Assembly (NCBI RefSeq): GCF_034702125.1
Contig: NC_085866.1
Span: forward strand, 15,714,315 to 15,778,314
DNA length: 64,000 nt
DNA from: Engraulis encrasicolus
Taxonomy: Eukaryota > Chordata > Actinopteri > Clupeiformes > Engraulidae
Direction: 5' to 3'
Shown here: positions 59,387-64,000 of the stretch, piece by piece
Layout of the letters: each line of letters opens with the position of its first letter
Position numbering within the stretch: the first letter of the stretch is position 1
Notes under the pieces: generated by a model
Told to the model about the DNA's origin: nothing
What the model saw: the letters and a program-made list of their open reading frames with translations, nothing else
Databases searched by the model: none
Made by a program: the position numbers and the translations under genes

Positions 59387-60704
59387 CTACGTGGCTATTC
59401 AGAAAGTAGACTTTTAACAGGTATTTCTCGCTTTAAATATGACAAAATCGAAACACCATTTGAGGTAAAGTGTCTTCAAAAACTCGAGCTCAGAGTTATC
59501 AAAAAGGGAGACAATATAGCCTACATATTAAATGATCAGACTGCATGCACCACATATATTTCGGGGATATTTCATTCATAATAACAATAAATTACATTTC
59601 TGTATACAACAATTAGACCTCCCTTTGTTGGGAATGTACAGAACTGTATGCTTTTTAGCTTCATCCACTTAAAATTAAATCCGGTGAATGGCTTGAACCC
59701 ATGATGTTTCCACATTTGGACCGGTCCTGTGTTTATAAGCTTAAAACGAGCGAGGGGAACGTACAGGGGGGCTGTGCGTCTCCTTAAACTTTACAGCACA
59801 GGAGAGTTGTACGGATTTCAAGTTCGTCTACGGTCAATTCTACAAAAGCCCCAAGTATCAACGGGGCCTAACGAATAGCAGCGGGAAGCTGGGTGCGCGC
59901 AACATTATAAATTACACTGCCCTTGACCATCGGAACTTGCAAGCTGTATGACACATGCAATGTCGTGGAACAGGAAAGAAAGAAAACGTGTTCTGGCAAT
60001 TGGCACCATATAGCCAAAATAAATGTGCCTGTTCACAGAATGTTGGAGTGAAAATTGCTAAGGAGGAGCACCTTCACCACCATTCAATGTACAGCTCTGG
60101 GACCAACCTTTGTATCCGTGACCATGAACGTGCGCCATGGCACACATGGTACAAACTAAACACAGACGGAAACGCAATTGAGTTTGGCTCAGTCATAGGC
60201 AATAGACTACTGACCATTTTGGGTTGAGATTCTTTCCATAAAGCACCGTGTGACGTACCCGAAAAGTTGGCAAAGTAGGATATGGAAGCATGTGAGACAC
60301 TGCAGACGCAATGCTTTTGTTTGGAACTGTGCCTCTGGTGTTTTTCAGATTCCCTTTCCCTCTGCATCGAGCCTGTCTACACTACTTAGTTTCCTCCGTG
60401 GCAGAATAAGCCGGATATTACACGGGGTTCTGATGACAACACATGCCTCTTCAGCTAAGTAAACAGCATTTATCTGCCACCACCACCCCGTCGCTATATT
60501 AATACTTTTAAAACATGTAGGCCTACTAGAGCAGTCTGCTATCCTTTGTATTCTAACTTCACTGTATAGTGAATGTAACAGACTCGAATGAGTAAAGTCC
60601 AGAAACACAGGGAATTATCCTCTTATTGGACATTCAACAGCACATCTACAGACGCCACCTAAATATACATACACCACACTCATACGGGATCGCATTCTCA
60701 CTTG

Positions 60705-60905
60705 TTTATTCCTGGCTCTTCGTCTGTCGTTGTTGGTGCTGTATGATGTCTAACATTTACATTTACACTTACTGAGCTTTGACTGTGTGGGGCAAATGTG
60801 CATGTTTCTGGTGAAAGCCAGAGGCGGCAGTAAACCTCAATAGGTTGGGGGGGGGGCTGCTGCAGAATTTCTACAGGAATACTATTATTCGCATCACGAC
60901 TCTTT
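60705..60905 (-). other. hoxc12a: hoxc12a putative 3' UTR
   Basis: A minus-strand AATAAA at 60705-60710 gives a short UTR of about 0.2 kb. It includes a 9-base G run near 60847 on plus. Confidence 0.45.
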
Positions 60906-62615
60906 CTAAAAGAAAGCCAGCGCCTGCTCCCGCAGCAAGAGTCTTTTCTTCTTCATCCTCCTGTTTTGGAACCAGATTTTGACCTGCTGGTCGCTGAGGT
61001 TGAGCCTGTCTGACAACTCCCTCCGCCGCTGCCTGGTAATGAACTCGTTCATCATGAACTCGCCCTCCAGTTCCGCCAGTTGGAGCTTGGAGTATGGCTT
61101 TCTTTTCTTGCGGGTACGAGTGTGCATTGGGTACCACGGCGCACCTGGATGGAGAGGAGAGGGCAGGAGGGAGGGACCGTGTGTTAGTCAGATGGAAACT
61201 TAATAGTTACATGTGTTCCACACACCCATCACGGCTATGAACAGAACTATTTCTTATCGCCATTAAGGTTAACGTCTGTCATACGAGAGATCCGGGATGC
61301 AAGCATCCGTTGCTCGTGCCCATGAAAAACAATGGCATGTTAAAAGAGATTCTGTGTTTTGCATGAAATAATCTACAATTGAATTTGACTAGAACAATAA
61401 CACCCAGCAACCTACAGGGGTCTATGTCACATGAAGTTTTACTGTTGCAGTTAAAGCAGCATCAGCATGGTAATTAAGCCTTACTTACAAATACCCCTAC
61501 TTAGGGTATTTAGCACTTTCAAGGCATGTTAAAAGGGACTTCTTACAGCACAACAGCATATATTAATTATTTTTACGAGTCATTAAAACAAAGACCTCTT
61601 TCCAATGCAGCTATTCACAGCAGACTTTTCAAGAAATAGACAATTTCATTTAGGCGCGCAATACGAAGGTAATCCCAAAACAAAGACAGAGACAAACATT
61701 ATTGCAATAGTGCCTGACTGAAGTGTAAATGTGTCTGCGCAATAGCAGTGTCATCTAAGTCGTCGGGTTTTATGGTTTAGTGTTTACTGGTTGTATAAAT
61801 GACTGCGCACTAAGCCTGGGAAACCTGGAGGATTTTAGGGCAACCCCTAGCGGTGCTGAACCATCTCGCAAGCATTCAACACTGAACCAGATCCCCTGCC
61901 TGACGGATTCATGCAATCAACCCACTTGGTCAAGTTCAAGTTGTTGAATGATGTAAATCACCAAATCACTATACACAGTAAATAAAATCAAGTATAGCCA
62001 TACTCCACCCTGACTGAATATGTTGCACCCACCTCCGCCAGAGGCTATGTTTGTGTGACTTCCCGGCGATACCAGGGTCTGGGGGTCGCTGATCGAGGTC
62101 TTGCCTCCCTCGTTGAGCAGCGAGTTGCTGGAATCGGACTCCAAAGACTGACAAGACGGCGGATCTTGACTGATCTGTTCTGTCCCGTAGTCATACTTTG
62201 AGTAGGTACCACTATTGGTCATTCCATTGTGAAGCACATGCTCAGCAGACACAGTATTGTCTCTTGCTCTCTCCTCCCGTTTAAGACTATTGCCATCAGA
62301 ACAACTCTCTCTGTTTACATTGCCACTGTTATAATAGCACTTGCCTTCCTCCGGTCGGATTAGTTCACATGAACGGTTGAATGAAGGGTTAATGGATACG
62401 GGACTGTTGAAATATGATTGAGGGTATCCATTGCACGGCTCCGATGGGTTCCACGGCAAGGAGCAAACATTGTCCCGCCTTGGGTAGGAGAGAGACGGCA
62501 GCCCCGCCAGTTGTCCACCAGATGCTCTAAAATTTGGAAAGTAAAATGTATCTCCAGTGTGGATGTTTACCAAAGGTCCCACAAACCCGGGATTAAGGAG
62601 ATTATGCTCGCCCAT
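60906..62615 (-). CDS. hoxc12a: Homeobox protein Hox-C12a
   Basis: Group 12 AbdB-class nuclear transcription factor of the posterior trunk and tail. Exon 1 is 62033-62615 and exon 2 is 60906-61144, giving 273 aa (human 282). The 888-bp intron has donor G|GTGGGT and acceptor ATCCAG|GT, phase 1; the join reads [21 protein letters not shown]. The start [21 protein letters not shown] is the family start. An in-frame ATG six codons upstream (62631-62633) would add MVGPAE and is not conserved. [20 protein letters not shown] is a conserved Hox12 block. The homeodomain is about 205-264 ([47 protein letters not shown]) and the tail is LREQALAFF. The fish protein lacks the Gly-rich expansions of human HOXC12. 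Confidence 0.98.
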
Positions 62616-62691
62616 TTCCGCGGGCCCGACCAACAGCTTCTAGTTTATTGCAATCTGACATTTAACATACTTGAACCTGGAGATGCACCTG

Positions 62692-62714
62692 ATTGGTCAT
62701 TGTATGATCACGTG
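62692..62714. promoter_or_regulatory. hoxc12a upstream CCAAT/E-box pair
   Basis: ATTGG (inverted CCAAT) at 62692-62696 and CACGTG (in GATCACGTGTTC) at 62709-62714, with a 12-bp gap, 77-99 bp upstream of the ATG. Same order and spacing as at hoxc9a. Confidence 0.5.
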
Positions 62715-62719
62715 TTCTC

Positions 62720-64000
62720 GCTGACTCTCACCACAGAAGGTACCACCCACTTGGTCCATTTCTGACAAAACAAAACATCAACTTCTGTATTACGATTTTA
62801 TGCGCTTTTTAAAGTTACTATTAAACATCTTATTAAGATGGTAAAATGTTGTTTTCTTTCCTCCAAGCATGCAGGTGCCAAGCCTTTTCTCTTTTTATGT
62901 TACAGACTCTTAAACCACAAGGGTGTCCCATGCCTCGTTTGATATGTTTACTGGCTGGCAAAACAATTTTAAATACGTTCTCTCATGAATACTATTTATT
63001 TTTTCTTCTATGATCCGAGTATACACGACATCTTGTTTTCAAACAAATTACGATTGAATTCAATGTCATATAAAGTTGTGATGTCCCTCTTCACAGGCTT
63101 GTTTTAGGCAGCCTCTGATGATCATAGCTGCACTGCACTCATATTTACAGTACCAAGGTCAGCAGGTTGGAAGTATTGGCTCTGTAAAAACAGCTGATAT
63201 TCCATAAGGTTGCTTTAAGAGCGTTGCCCACGTTTCAGCTATTCTCTTACACCTGAACAATTTAAACAGATATCTCCTGTAAACGTTGGCGGCCAAACTT
63301 GTACATCTCACAATTCTTTTATATGAACTTTACAAGGTAGGGGAGGCCAGTTAAATGATTTAGTTGGTTCAGGCGCTCCACCATGTCAAGGTGAGGTGAC
63401 GTAATTGCAATCTATGAAAATCACTAACAGATAATGCAATTTCTTGAAATAGAAGAGGAAATTGTACACTAGCTGAGCTATATCTATTTTAAAATAGGTA
63501 TGTGTGTGTATTACTATAATAATGCTGTGGCAAACAGAGGTGTTAAAGAGCGAGATGGCGTGCTGAGATAACCCTGAATACATGTTTATATAACTTATGG
63601 CAGAGCGCGTTCAACCAATTAGCCTTGAGTTAATTTTCTGAAAATGTTTGGTACACTGTATTTCAATTAAGCGGAAACCACTGTTTTGCAACGCCATGGT
63701 GCATGCTCTCGCTTTATTTGACTCCTTGTTAATGTTTGGCATGGAGCCTGTTCGTCGCTTGCCTCATTTTTTCAGTTAAGTATCCCCGGAGAGATGTATG
63801 AACGGATATACTCTTTTCTGATTTTGTTTGTTCCATGCATTCCTTTGGGGAATCTAAACAAGTTCCTAAGCAATCATGTTTAAACACTGGACGAACATAC
63901 AACACACACCCCACGTCTCCAGAAACAGAAACACGTTTAAAAGCCAAATTAACAAGAAAATCTACTTGAGCATTGCAGCATGCGTCAACAGCCTATGTTT
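62720..64000. other. c12a upstream region (right edge)
   Basis: No exon recognised. hoxc13a is expected further to the right. AT-rich with no strong repeat. Confidence 0.55.

Larger units (their letters stand above)
51200..60704. other. c11a-c12a intergenic region
   Basis: About 9.5 kb with no recognisable exon on either strand. In mammals the lncRNA HOTAIR lies antisense in this interval; nothing here can be assigned to it. Contains a 17-bp tandem repeat (CTAAGACAGATATGATR twice near 52945-52980), a GA-rich tract (54870-54906), a GAA tract and a TAA tract. CCATAAA occurs twice in 35 bp near 57122 and 57143. A purer-complexity block lies around 57660-57920. Confidence 0.55.

Noticed and set aside
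51200..60700. HOTAIR-like lncRNA between hoxc11a and hoxc12a
   Set aside because: HOTAIR is known only from mammals, and no recognisable similarity or plus-strand exon structure was seen.

Overview
The window is a stretch of a vertebrate HoxC cluster, almost certainly the HoxCa cluster of a teleost fish. Seven two-exon Hox genes lie on the minus strand in collinear order: hoxc5a, hoxc6a, hoxc8a, hoxc9a, hoxc10a, hoxc11a and hoxc12a (low to high coordinates, anterior to posterior). Each has an N-terminal exon, one intron just upstream of the homeobox, and a second exon with a complete 60-residue homeodomain. All seven join in frame with phase-1 GT-AG introns and give proteins of 235, 233, 247, 262, 338 (or 337), 307 and 273 aa, close to their human orthologues. 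The teleost call rests on the compact spacing (seven genes in about 55 kb), the abundant CA/GT, TAA and GA microsatellites, and protein similarity. The 'a' suffix is inferred, because only the Ca copy in teleosts is known to keep c5, c8, c9 and c10 together. No hoxc4a coding exon was found at the left edge and no hoxc13a at the right; both should lie just outside.

Layout: 1-6.6 kb is c4a-c5a intergenic DNA. hoxc5a is at 7.4-9.0 kb and hoxc6a at 10.9-12.1 kb. The c6a-c8a interval holds a candidate distal promoter and leader exon at 16.9-17.4 kb. hoxc8a is at 22.6-24.8 kb, and a possible early-enhancer-like block sits near 27.0-27.2 kb. hoxc9a is at 28.8-30.5 kb. The microRNA gene mir-196a is at 36.5-36.6 kb, between c9a and c10a and on the same strand, as in other vertebrates. 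hoxc10a is at 38.4-41.8 kb, hoxc11a at 48.7-51.0 kb, and a 9.9-kb gene-free interval follows. hoxc12a is at 60.9-62.6 kb.

The genes form one regulatory unit: homeodomain transcription factors that specify axial position. mir-196a made inside the cluster can act on more anterior neighbours, since perfect 8-mer seed matches lie in the putative 3' UTRs of hoxc6a (two) and hoxc8a (one). One hoxc6a site sits in a local tandem duplication whose other copy has lost the seed. A CACGTG E-box lies within 270 bp upstream of the start codon in five of the seven genes, often beside a CCAAT box. Non-coding DNA is strongly enriched for the palindromic octamer TAGGCCTA. No recognisable transposon ORF, tRNA, rRNA or CRISPR was seen.
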